Source: CAZJAH01 sp964544155 (GTDB lineage: Bacteria > Bacteroidota > Ignavibacteria > Kapaibacteriales > UBA2268). From it: DNA of 64,000 bases. Under the pieces are notes generated by a model, which made no database searches, had not been told where the DNA came from, and saw only the letters and a program-made list of their open reading frames with translations. Position numbers and translations under genes: made by a program. Numbering within the stretch: the first letter of the stretch is position 1; every line of letters starts with the position of its first letter. The stretch covers positions 62,001 to 126,000 of the forward strand of contig CAZJAH010000001.1 in the NCBI GenBank assembly GCA_964544155.1, in the 5' to 3' direction. Shown here one piece after another: positions 32,603 to 40,492 of the stretch.

Positions 32603-33973
32603 CTAATTCAGGCGGTTGGGATGCTGGACTATATCGTTTTCATCATCTTTATAAACCAGAGTGTCCTTGCTTGCTCTTCTGCCATGAACTATATTAGGCG
32701 CTATGTAGCTGCGGCTTTTCTTAACTCTTTTTTCAAATTCTTCGCGGAACTTAACAACAAAGCCCCTCACCGGCCATGCGGCCGCGTCACCGAGCGCACA
32801 TATAGTATTACCTTCGATATTATTGGCAACGTTAACGAGCATATCAAGGTCTTTTACCGTAGCGTCTCCGTTTACCATGCGTTTGAGTATCTTCTCCATC
32901 CATCCGCAGCCTTCGCGGCATGGTGTACACTGCCCGCATGATTCATGATGATAAAAATGCGCTATCCTGAGAGTAACTTTCACGAGGTCGGTATCCTCAT
33001 CCATGACCATCACACCTGCTGTACCAATGTGTGTACCAAGGGCTTTGAGTGATTCTTCATCCATTTTAATGCCTTCGATCTCATCTCCTCTGAGCGGAGG
33101 CATGGATGAACCGCCGGGAATAACTGCTTTGATCTTCTTACCTGAGGGTATGCCGCCGCAAATATCGAATATGAGATCGGTCAAAAGAACTCCTGTGGGA
33201 AGTTCGTAAACACCCGGTTTGTTCACATGGCCGCTAACACCGTATAAAAGAGTTCCAGAGTGGCCTTTAGCGCCTATCTCACTGAACTTCTCACTTCCTA
33301 TTCTTAAAATGGCGGGAACTGTAGCTATGGTTTCCACATTGTTAACAGTTGTCGGCATGCCCCAAAGGCCTACCTGCGCGGGAAAGGGCGGTTTATATCG
33401 GGGATAGCCACGGTCGCCTTCTAGTGAGTTCATTAGCGAAGTTTCCTCGCCGCAAATATATGCTCCGGCGCCTTTATGTACATATATATCAGTAGTGAAA
33501 TCGGTGCCGAATGTCTCTTCCATATTAGGCCCGACAAACCCTTTCGCGTAAGCGGCATCAAGAGCTTCCTGCATAAGCCTTACCCATTTGTGGTATTCGC
33601 CCCGGATATATATGTAAGATGCTTTGATGCCCATAGCGTAAGCGGCTATCAGGATACCCTCGATAAGCTGATGAGGATTATACTCGAATATCTGCCTGTC
33701 CTTGAATGAACCCGGCTCAGATTCGTCACCGTTAACGGCGAGGTATTTTGGCTTGTCAGTGCCCTTGGGCATAAAGCTCCACTTCAGCCCTGTCGGGAAG
33801 CAGGCTCCGCCCCGGCCCCTGAGGCCTGAGTTTTTTACTTCCCGGATAATATCTGCAGGGTCTGTCTTCAAAGCTTTTTTAATCTGCTCATAGCCGCCAT
33901 TCTGCATATAAACATCGATCTTGTGCAGGTCTTTAATATCCGGCAGAAGCAGTTTTGGTGCATTATCAGTCAT
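32603..33973 (-). CDS. nuoF: NADH dehydrogenase subunit F (NuoF), solitary
   Basis: A 456-residue NuoF. The FMN/NADH region shows G-L-R-G-R-G-G-A-C-F-P-T-G-L-K-W and G-A-G-A-Y-I-C-G-E-E-T-S-L, and the N3 [4Fe-4S] ligands lie in S-C-G-Q-C-T-P-C-R-E-G plus a later cysteine in N-T-I-C-A-L-G. In complex I this subunit oxidises NADH. Neither nuoE nor nuoG adjoins it; valS lies upstream on the same strand 63 bp away. Other subunits must be elsewhere, or the protein serves a related NAD-linked enzyme such as a hydrogenase or formate dehydrogenase. The length and C-terminus favour complex I. Confidence 0.9.
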   Translation of the reverse strand: MTDNAPKLLLPDIKDLHKIDVYMQNGGYEQIKKALKTDPADIIREVKNSGLRGRGGACFPTGLKWSFMPKGTDKPKYLAVNGDESEPGSFKDRQIFEYNPHQLIEGILIAAYAMGIKASYIYIRGEYHKWVRLMQEALDAAYAKGFVGPNMEETFGTDFTTDIYVHKGAGAYICGEETSLMNSLEGDRGYPRYKPPFPAQVGLWGMPTTVNNVETIATVPAILRIGSEKFSEIGAKGHSGTLLYGVSGHVNKPGVYELPTGVLLTDLIFDICGGIPSGKKIKAVIPGGSSMPPLRGDEIEGIKMDEESLKALGTHIGTAGVMVMDEDTDLVKVTLRIAHFYHHESCGQCTPCREGCGWMEKILKRMVNGDATVKDLDMLVNVANNIEGNTICALGDAAAWPVRGFVVKFREEFEKRVKKSRSYIAPNIVHGRRASKDTLVYKDDENDIVQHPNRLN

Positions 33974-34036
33974 TTTTTTATATCCCGCGAATTTATACTG
34001 TATAATAAGTTTTTTGGACGATTATACCGGCAAAAA

Positions 34037-36769
34037 TTATTTCATGCCGGCTTTCAGGCTTTCCAGGTTTTCTTTTACTTTTTTAAGGGATTCTTCCATG
34101 CTTTTGAGCTTTTCCTTTTCTCTAACCACAACGTCGGGTGGTGCGTTATTAAGGAAATTTTCATTTGATAACTTTTTATTTGTGCCAAAAATATTTCTTT
34201 CCAGCCGTTCAATCTCTTTTACAATACGTTCTTCTTCTTTTTTGAAGTCGATATCTTCGCCCAAGATAATGAAAATTTCTATTTCCCTAACAACAGAAGC
34301 GAGAGATCCTTCAGGTTTTTCGGTTTTTTCCTTAATCTCAATTTCGGAGCAGCGAGCAAATGTCTTAATTGCTTCCTGTTGGTTTTCGAGTACATGCCGC
34401 ATTTCAGTATCCGGGCAGCCTATCAGGGCCGGTATCTTCTTTGATGGAGCCAGTGAAGTAGTATTTCTCAGACTCCTTATCTCTTCGACTATTGACTGAA
34501 GCAGGTTGAATTTCGATTCGATATCATCTCTTATCAGGTCTTTATTAGCTTCCGGTATATTCTGAAGGGAAATGCTATCGCTCTCCGGTTTGTCATTAAT
34601 GATATGCCAGATTTCTTCGGTGATAAACGGCATGACCGGGTGCAGCAGTCTGAGTATGCCATCATAAACCTCAAAGGCGAATTTGATCAGAGCCTGTCTG
34701 TACGAGGGTGACTCCGAGCGGTTGAGTTGTACCTTGACGGCCTCAATGTACCAATCGCAAAAATCATTCCATACAAACTCATAAAGCTGCTTGGAATAAT
34801 CATTTACCTTATAATTATTCAGGCTTTCACTTAATTTTTCGATAGTTGAATTATACCTTGATAGTATCCATTTATCCGCATAGGATAATTCTTCATCTTT
34901 TAGGCCCCGGCCTATATTTGCTGGGCAGACTTCGTTAATTTGCTCTGCATCGAATTTCATCAGCAGGAACCTGCCTGCATTCCATACTTTATTGGCAAAG
35001 TTCCTTCCGACTTCCATCGAGGGAATATCCTGCTGCTCTACATCGACGTCCATCTTAACGTCCTGTCCCATAGGCGAGAGATAGATCATCGTGAACCTGA
35101 CGGCATCGGCACCGTATTTTTCTATAATATTGAGCGGATCGGGTGAATTACCCAGCGATTTCGAAAGCTTCCTGCCCATACCGTCTCGAATAAGACTGGT
35201 AAAATATACATGCTTAAAGGGTATCTCTTTTTTGAATTTCTCTGATGCCATAATCATCCTTGCCACCCAGAAAAAGATAATATCTGGCGCGGTTACGAGC
35301 AGGTCTGAAGGAAGAAATTTTTTCAAATCATCGGTTTCTTCTGTTTTGCCGTCATGCAGCCATTTCATGGTAGTCATAGGCCACAGCCATGAAGAGAACC
35401 ATGTATCCAGTACATCCGGATCCCGTGTAAGTGGCTCTTCTGCCGGAAGGCCGAGCTTTTTCAAGGCTTCTTCTTTGGATGATGCCGCGGTATAATTACC
35501 GTCCTCTGTGTAATAAACCGGAATCCTGTGGCCCCACCAAAGCTGTCTGGAAATACACCAGTCTCTTATATTCTTAAGCCAGTGCTCATATGTTTTGGTC
35601 CAATGGCTCGGGTGGAATTTAATTTCACCGTCCATTACCGGTTTAAGGGCGATATCTGCGAATGGTTCCATCTTAACGAACCACTGCGAGCTGAGATAAG
35701 GCTCTACCGGCTCTCCGCCTCGCTGTGAGAATCCGATATTATGTGTATAATCTTCTTTTTTTTCGATTAGTTTAAGATCATCCAGCTTTTTAACAACGGC
35801 TTTTCGGGCTTCAAACCTGTCCATACCGGCGAATTCACCCGCGTGGTGGTTGAGCGTGGCGTCGGGATTAATGGCATTGATCGTTTCCAGCTTGTGCCTT
35901 TTGCCAACCTCGAAGTCATTTGGATCATGGGCCGGGGTGATCTTAACTACACCTGTTCCGAATTCGGGATCGGCGTGTTCATCCGCGATAACGGGCACGG
36001 CTCTGTTCACCAGCGGAACGATGACTTTTTTACCTAAATATTTCTTATATCTTTCATCATTGGGATTGACTGCCACCGCGATATCACCGAAAATGGTTTC
36101 AGTACGGACTGTAGCCACCTTCAGGTAATCCTTATCGCTGCCTTCGAGGTAGTATTTCAGGGTGTATAGCTGCTCGCTTACTTCTCGGAATTCTACCTCC
36201 TCGTCCGATAAAGCCGTCCGCGAAAGAGGCGACCAGTTGATGATTCTTTCGCCCTTATATATAAGCCCTTCGTCAAAAAGGCGGATAAAAACTTCCTCGA
36301 CTGCCCTTGAAGCGCTTTCATCCATAGTAAAGAGTGTTCTTTCCCAATCGCAGGATACTCCTATACTTTTAAGCTGCTTAAGGATTATTCCGCCGTATTT
36401 TTCCTTCCATTCCCAAACTTTATCAATGAATTTTTCTCTTCCGAGGTCGTATCTGGTGAGATTTTCTTCTTTCTTAATTTCTTTCTCGACTCTAGTCTGT
36501 GTGGCTATCCCGGCGTGATCCATACCCGGGAACCAGCAAACTTCGTATCCGTTCATCCTCTTGTTTCTGATGTACATATCCTGAAGCGTGTGGTTCAATA
36601 CGTGTCCGAAATGCAGCATCCCTGTAACATTTGGCGGAGGCATCAGAATGCTGTATGATGGCTTTTCAGATTTATTCGAGGCGCTGAACATGCCGTTATT
36701 CTGCCAGATTTCATACCATTTAGTTTCCGCATTTCGCGGCTGATAAGCTTTCGCGAACTCTCTTTTCAT
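34037..36769 (-). CDS. valS: Valine-tRNA ligase
   Basis: A 910-residue class I aminoacyl-tRNA synthetase charging tRNA-Val. The HIGH-type motif is H-F-G-H at residues 53-56 within P-P-P-N-V-T-G-M-L, and the KMSKS-type loop is K-L-S-K-S at about residue 535. The editing domain, anticodon-binding region (L-L-H-P-V-M-P-F-I-T-E-E-I-W) and the C-terminal coiled coil (K-K-E-E-E-R-I-V-K-E-I-E-R-L-E) are all present. I start at M-K-R-E-F-A-K-A-Y-Q, 15 codons inside the longest frame, because A-K-A-Y-Q-P begins the conserved part and AAAGGT precedes that ATG. Confidence 0.95.
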   Translation of the reverse strand: MKREFAKAYQPRNAETKWYEIWQNNGMFSASNKSEKPSYSILMPPPNVTGMLHFGHVLNHTLQDMYIRNKRMNGYEVCWFPGMDHAGIATQTRVEKEIKKEENLTRYDLGREKFIDKVWEWKEKYGGIILKQLKSIGVSCDWERTLFTMDESASRAVEEVFIRLFDEGLIYKGERIINWSPLSRTALSDEEVEFREVSEQLYTLKYYLEGSDKDYLKVATVRTETIFGDIAVAVNPNDERYKKYLGKKVIVPLVNRAVPVIADEHADPEFGTGVVKITPAHDPNDFEVGKRHKLETINAINPDATLNHHAGEFAGMDRFEARKAVVKKLDDLKLIEKKEDYTHNIGFSQRGGEPVEPYLSSQWFVKMEPFADIALKPVMDGEIKFHPSHWTKTYEHWLKNIRDWCISRQLWWGHRIPVYYTEDGNYTAASSKEEALKKLGLPAEEPLTRDPDVLDTWFSSWLWPMTTMKWLHDGKTEETDDLKKFLPSDLLVTAPDIIFFWVARMIMASEKFKKEIPFKHVYFTSLIRDGMGRKLSKSLGNSPDPLNIIEKYGADAVRFTMIYLSPMGQDVKMDVDVEQQDIPSMEVGRNFANKVWNAGRFLLMKFDAEQINEVCPANIGRGLKDEELSYADKWILSRYNSTIEKLSESLNNYKVNDYSKQLYEFVWNDFCDWYIEAVKVQLNRSESPSYRQALIKFAFEVYDGILRLLHPVMPFITEEIWHIINDKPESDSISLQNIPEANKDLIRDDIESKFNLLQSIVEEIRSLRNTTSLAPSKKIPALIGCPDTEMRHVLENQQEAIKTFARCSEIEIKEKTEKPEGSLASVVREIEIFIILGEDIDFKKEEERIVKEIERLERNIFGTNKKLSNENFLNNAPPDVVVREKEKLKSMEESLKKVKENLESLKAGMK

Positions 36770-36949
36770 ACCTTTTATAGAAATTTTCCGATTACTAATA
36801 GAATAATTAAGCAATTTATAAATTTTTGGCTAAAATAGCCTAATTATTGGCATTTATTTTATTAAATTATTTTTATCAAAAAACGTTTACAAGGTATTCA
36901 TTATAAAATTTTGTTAAAATTTATTCGATTTCACTGAAATAGTTAAGAT

Positions 36950-36984
36950 AAAATCATTTGTCATTAGGAATGAACAATGATTTT
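36950..36984. repeat. Imperfect inverted repeat in the valS / lipoprotein divergent region
   Basis: Two 16-base arms (AAAATCATTTGTCATT and AATGAACAATGATTTT) pair at 14 of 16 positions around a 3-base AGG loop. It lies about 156 bp upstream of the lipoprotein gene and 180 bp upstream of valS. It could be an operator or a weak terminator of an upstream antisense transcript. Confidence 0.55.
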
Positions 36985-37081
36985 TACGATATTTGCTAAT
37001 TATTTATCTGCCTGTTATCTGTGGGCGGAGAGATTTGAATATTTTCTTTCATTAATATTTATTAATTTTAAGAATTTAAGA

Positions 37082-37111
37082 TTGAACAGAATCATAAAAT
37101 CAACATATTTG
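37082..37111 (+). promoter_or_regulatory. Candidate Bacteroidota-type promoter for the coiled-coil lipoprotein operon
   Basis: A TTG at 37082-37084 is followed after 19 bp by CATATTTG, which matches the Bacteroidota -7 consensus TAnnTTTG at five of six fixed positions. The spacing between the -33 and -7 elements is the usual one. The gene begins 30 bp downstream, preceded by a GGAGG Shine-Dalgarno. Confidence 0.35.
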
Positions 37112-37140
37112 TTTTATTAATTGCCCATAATGGAGGTAAC

Positions 37141-37473
37141 ATGAGTCTAAAGAGCTTTATATCGGCCATAGGAATAGGCTCGGCTCTTCTGCTTTCTTCC
37201 ACATTACTGACAGACTGCACGAGCATGATAACCGAAGAACAGCTCGCTGAGCTTCAGGACCTTAGAAGGCAGGAAAGAAGCCTACGCGAAGAGATCGCGA
37301 ATGTAAATAGCAACATTTCGAAGATCGAAGCTGAATTAAGAGCGCGCAAATCTGAACTGGATGATTGCAATGAAGAAAAGAAATTCGTCCAGGATAAACT
37401 TTCACAATGGCCTAATGTTTGGCCTGACTGGACCCCGGGCCAGGAAAATGAAGCTAATGAAGGCGGTATGTGA
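37141..37473 (+). CDS. Small coiled-coil lipoprotein
   Basis: A 110-residue exported protein. The signal region ends L-L-T-D-C, making C26 a possible lipidation site although the Asp before it is atypical. Residues ~35-90 form a coiled coil rich in Glu, Arg and Leu, ending with L-D-D-C-N-E-E-K-K (C76), then a Trp-rich P-N-V-W-P-D-W tail. GGAGG lies 5 bp before the ATG. The same D-C-N-[DE]-E motif occurs in the next gene, so the two products may pair through their coiled coils or a disulfide. No known family is recognised; an Lpp-like envelope spacer is a possible comparison. Confidence 0.7.
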   Translation: MSLKSFISAIGIGSALLLSSTLLTDCTSMITEEQLAELQDLRRQERSLREEIANVNSNISKIEAELRARKSELDDCNEEKKFVQDKLSQWPNVWPDWTPGQENEANEGGM

Positions 37474-37527
37474 TCTTACCATGCTGAATAATTAGAAATG
37501 TAAGACAAATTTAATAAAAGAGGAATC

Positions 37528-38313
37528 ATGAAAAAGATTTTGTTTTTACTCGCATTTATGCTTTTGGCAGGAAAGATTTCATTCGCTCAGGAAATGCCGC
37601 CAGAAAGCAAACCTGATGCCGAGCTCACAGAAGAAGAAGCAGAGCTCAGAATCGAACATTGGCAGTCTATGGTAGACGACCTGAAAAGCCAGCTCGAAAG
37701 CCTGAACCAAAAATTTCAGGATCTCCAGTCTGAACTGGATCAGACTAATACTAATCTTAATGATTGCAATGATGAAATCAAAAGTCTGCTCGGTGTTTCG
37801 GATGCCGATATTGCTGCTTTTCGTCAAAGTCTCGGCTATATTGAAGGAAAGGTTCGTGAACTCCAGAGAATTTCAAATGATGAACTGATTGAAAGGCAGG
37901 ATGAAGTTAAAGACCTCGAAAGGCAGCTCAATGAGCTCAGAATGAATAAGATTGCCCTGCTACCTGAATTTTATAATAAAATAATCAAACTCGCTAAGGA
38001 CATCAAAGGCCTTTACAGAGAGAAAAAGATCGATACTTACACAGTTAAACCCTGGTCAACAAACCGTGACTGCCTCTGGAACATTGCAGGCAGAATAGAG
38101 ATTTACGGCGATCCATTTTTATGGCCTAAGATCTGGCAGGCTAATACTGACCTTATCAGAAATCCTGATATTATCTACCCGGGCTGGGTACTTCAGATAC
38201 CCGGTAAAGCTCCAAAAACTTCAGAAGAGCTCAAAGCCGAAAGAAAATATTACAGGGAGAAACGAGAAAGAATGGAATCCGAAGATGCTACTGCAGGACA
38301 GTCAACAGAATAG
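37528..38313 (+). CDS. Exported coiled-coil protein with C-terminal LysM domain
   Basis: A 261-residue periplasmic protein: signal peptide (residues 1-20, ending S-F-A-Q), a coiled coil (about 30-150) with L-N-D-C-N-D-E-I-K (C80), and a LysM domain at about residues 171-226 starting Y-T-V-K-P-W-S-T and ending W-V-L-Q-I-P. LysM binds peptidoglycan, so the protein probably links the cell wall to something else through its coiled coil. GAGGAATC precedes the ATG. It is 54 bp downstream of the coiled-coil lipoprotein and is followed by a terminator, giving a two-gene unit. Confidence 0.88.
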   Translation: MKKILFLLAFMLLAGKISFAQEMPPESKPDAELTEEEAELRIEHWQSMVDDLKSQLESLNQKFQDLQSELDQTNTNLNDCNDEIKSLLGVSDADIAAFRQSLGYIEGKVRELQRISNDELIERQDEVKDLERQLNELRMNKIALLPEFYNKIIKLAKDIKGLYREKKIDTYTVKPWSTNRDCLWNIAGRIEIYGDPFLWPKIWQANTDLIRNPDIIYPGWVLQIPGKAPKTSEELKAERKYYREKRERMESEDATAGQSTE

Positions 38314-38339
38314 GATACCTGAATTTAAACAAATTATAA

Positions 38340-38370
38340 GGCTCCTCCTTCGGGCAGGGGCCTTTTTTTT
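38340..38370 (+). terminator. Intrinsic terminator after the LysM gene
   Basis: GGCTCCT pairs with AGGGGCC (one T-G pair), extended by an inner C-G pair, and is followed by eight T. It lies 26 bp beyond the LysM gene stop. Confidence 0.85.
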
Positions 38371-38476
38371 GGGGGTGTTTTCACAGCTGGCAAAACATCC
38401 TGTTAATCATTATCAGGTATAAAACTGTTTAGCGGATGCACTGGCCGGGGCGGCTTTACTGCAAACAGTTTAAAAA

Positions 38477-39916
38477 TTATTTCTTCAAAATCAAGGCTGC
38501 GATTTCTTTATATAGAGCGGGGTCGTTTATGAATACAGGGAAATCCTCGATAAAATCGTCCTGCTTTCTCAAGTCGTAGCTGATCGCTTTTCTGAGATAG
38601 AAAGCTGAATTCTCTGCGTTTTCAAGTATTGCGTAATATTTTGCTAGGCCGTAATATCCTTCTGCCCATTCAGGTGAAAGCTCGGAAATCCTTTCAAATG
38701 CTATCCTGGAGAGTTCATAATGACCTATTTCGAAAAGTGTTGAGGCATAATCGAAAAGACATTCCAGGTTATCAGGATCCTGCTCCAAAGCTTTACGGTA
38801 ACATTCCACAGCCTCATCCGGCTTGCTGTTATTGTAAAGAGCGTCGCCCTTGGCATAATATACTTCCGGGTAATGCTGTTTAATGGCAAGCGCGGCGTCA
38901 TAATCTGCAATGGCTTTGTCATAATCTTCAATGGCGTCATAGCAGATACCCCTGCCAAAAAGTGAAGACCAATGATCAGGATATTTCTTAAGTAAAATAT
39001 CATAGCATTTGATGGCTTCAGCGAAGTTACTCATATCTCCGTATGCACTCCCCAGATTGTGCAGGGTGTCGCTGTCATCAGGCGAATATTTAAGCGCTTC
39101 GGTGTAGCAGTCAATAGATTCGTTGAGTTTACCGAGTGTAGCATAAACATTTCCCATATTATACCAGGCAATGAAGAAGTCCTCTTTAATGGCTAAGGCC
39201 ATTTCGTAACACTCAATTGCTTCATGATAGTGCTTCAACTGGGCGTGTATGATCCCGCGATTGTACCATAGGTTCTCATCAAATGGATTTTCATCAATAG
39301 CGAGCTTATAGTATTCTATGGCTTTGGCGTTATCGTTTATTTCATTGAATGAATATGCCATTTCCTGCAGCGCGTCTGACATAAATCCTTCTGATTTAGA
39401 CAGGTAGCTGAATATGGCCAGAGCTTCGTTGTGTTTATCCAATCCCTGTAATATGAGGCCTTTCTGATAAAGTGCCTCTTCATTGCCGGGATCTATCGAT
39501 AGACATTTTTCAATGTATTCAAAGGCTTTTTCTGACTCCCCTTCCTGATCATAAGTGATGGATTTGTTTAGTAATGCCTCAGAATCCATAGGATTAAGGA
39601 TTAAAGCTTTATCCAGATATTTGTGCGCTTTAGAAAAATTATCGAGATTTAAATAAATAAAGCCTAGTTTATGCCATGCGTCCGAGGAATAAGGCGCATA
39701 CTCGGCCCATACTTTGCAGAAAGCAAGGGCGTCATCGAACCGGTCATTTTCCAGGCAATAGTTAACCAGCTCTTCAAGAGCTTCAATATTCGAGATTTCC
39801 GGAGAATTACCGCCATGCTTTCTCAAAGCCTGACGGTATTTTCTCAGCTTTTCTTCCATGTTTTCATTTTTATCCCCGCTTTCGGGGAACATATCATCGA
39901 AATCCATTGAACTCAT
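38477..39916 (-). CDS. TPR-repeat protein
   Basis: A 479-residue cytoplasmic protein made almost wholly of tetratricopeptide repeats, about a dozen in series (for example W-Y-N-M-G-N-V-Y-A-T-L-G-K-L-N-E-S-I-D-C and Y-Y-A-K-G-D-A-L-Y-N-N-S-K-P-D-E-A). No signal peptide or enzymatic domain is visible; a basic-acidic N-terminal stretch precedes the repeats. TPR arrays are protein-protein interaction scaffolds; the partner is unknown. The gene is separated by 144 bp and a terminator from the membrane protein gene upstream, so it has its own transcript. Confidence 0.9.
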   Translation of the reverse strand: MSSMDFDDMFPESGDKNENMEEKLRKYRQALRKHGGNSPEISNIEALEELVNYCLENDRFDDALAFCKVWAEYAPYSSDAWHKLGFIYLNLDNFSKAHKYLDKALILNPMDSEALLNKSITYDQEGESEKAFEYIEKCLSIDPGNEEALYQKGLILQGLDKHNEALAIFSYLSKSEGFMSDALQEMAYSFNEINDNAKAIEYYKLAIDENPFDENLWYNRGIIHAQLKHYHEAIECYEMALAIKEDFFIAWYNMGNVYATLGKLNESIDCYTEALKYSPDDSDTLHNLGSAYGDMSNFAEAIKCYDILLKKYPDHWSSLFGRGICYDAIEDYDKAIADYDAALAIKQHYPEVYYAKGDALYNNSKPDEAVECYRKALEQDPDNLECLFDYASTLFEIGHYELSRIAFERISELSPEWAEGYYGLAKYYAILENAENSAFYLRKAISYDLRKQDDFIEDFPVFINDPALYKEIAALILKK

Positions 39917-40037
39917 AGTATTGTTTTCTTATTTATATAAAGTATGCCTTATTATATATGACAGATTTCGGAACCAAAAATTTCAATGGTTAAAAAGAAT
40001 TAAGCCAAACATAAGAAAAAACATACTCAAAAAAAAA

Positions 40038-40054
40038 GCCCCTTAAGCAGGGGC
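40038..40054 (-). terminator. Intrinsic terminator after the small membrane protein gene
   Basis: On the minus strand GCCCCT pairs with AGGGGC over a 5-base loop and is followed by nine T. It begins 7 bp after the stop codon and ends the unit that contains the CHASE sensor gene. Confidence 0.82.
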
Positions 40055-40060
40055 CGCGTT

Positions 40061-40465
40061 TCAATAATTCATATTACCGTTCATCATGTCAAACATAGAA
40101 AGCCCGCCGCTGATAATCACTATAATGAAAACTGCAAAACTAAGCAGCATTAATACAAGATAGACAATTGTAAGTATCTTCCAAATCCTGAAAAAGCGGC
40201 TAAGCTTTTCGATGGCATTCATTAAGAATTCCTTATCGCCTGTACGGGCATGTTCACCGAAATATTCTGCTGAATCTCTTAGCCTCAGACCTGCGATGAT
40301 GATAGGAATGCCGATAACGGCAGTAAATATTCCCAGGCAGTTAAGTGCCCCTGCAATGATAGATATTATCCCAAGAAAGTTCATGTCCTTGGTCATCTTA
40401 ACTACCAGTTCCCTGATGGGTACTAGTGATTCCTGAGCGGGTGTTCCACCTGCTTCCTGATCCAT
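40061..40465 (-). CDS. Small membrane protein, DUF5362-like
   Basis: A 134-residue protein with two hydrophobic regions: an N-terminal pair of short helices (L-G-I-I-S-I-I-A-G-A-L-N-C-L-G-I-F and I-G-I-P-I-I-I-A-G-L) and a C-terminal helix (I-L-T-I-V-Y-L-V-L-M-L-L-S-F-A-V-F-I-I-V-I-I). A polar helix containing R-L-R-D-S-A-E-Y-F lies between. The pattern resembles DUF5362 proteins of Bacteroidota, of unknown function. GGAGG precedes the ATG. It lies 27 bp after the CHASE kinase gene and is probably co-transcribed with it. Confidence 0.7.
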   Translation of the reverse strand: MDQEAGGTPAQESLVPIRELVVKMTKDMNFLGIISIIAGALNCLGIFTAVIGIPIIIAGLRLRDSAEYFGEHARTGDKEFLMNAIEKLSRFFRIWKILTIVYLVLMLLSFAVFIIVIISGGLSMFDMMNGNMNY

Positions 40466-40492
40466 AAAGCCTCCACTATTAATATATGAAAA

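Larger units (their letters stand above)
36770..37140. other. AT-rich divergent intergenic region, 371 bp
   Basis: No coding frame is convincing here. The stretch should hold the valS promoter and the promoter of the coiled-coil lipoprotein gene, both transcribed away from it. It contains the long inverted repeat and the Bacteroidota-type promoter candidate listed separately, and otherwise low-complexity A/T runs. Confidence 0.6.

Noticed and set aside
32441..32941. A 166-codon + strand frame running from the intergenic repeat into nuoF
   Set aside because: Most of it is antisense to nuoF and the rest covers the hairpin element; the composition does not look like a protein.
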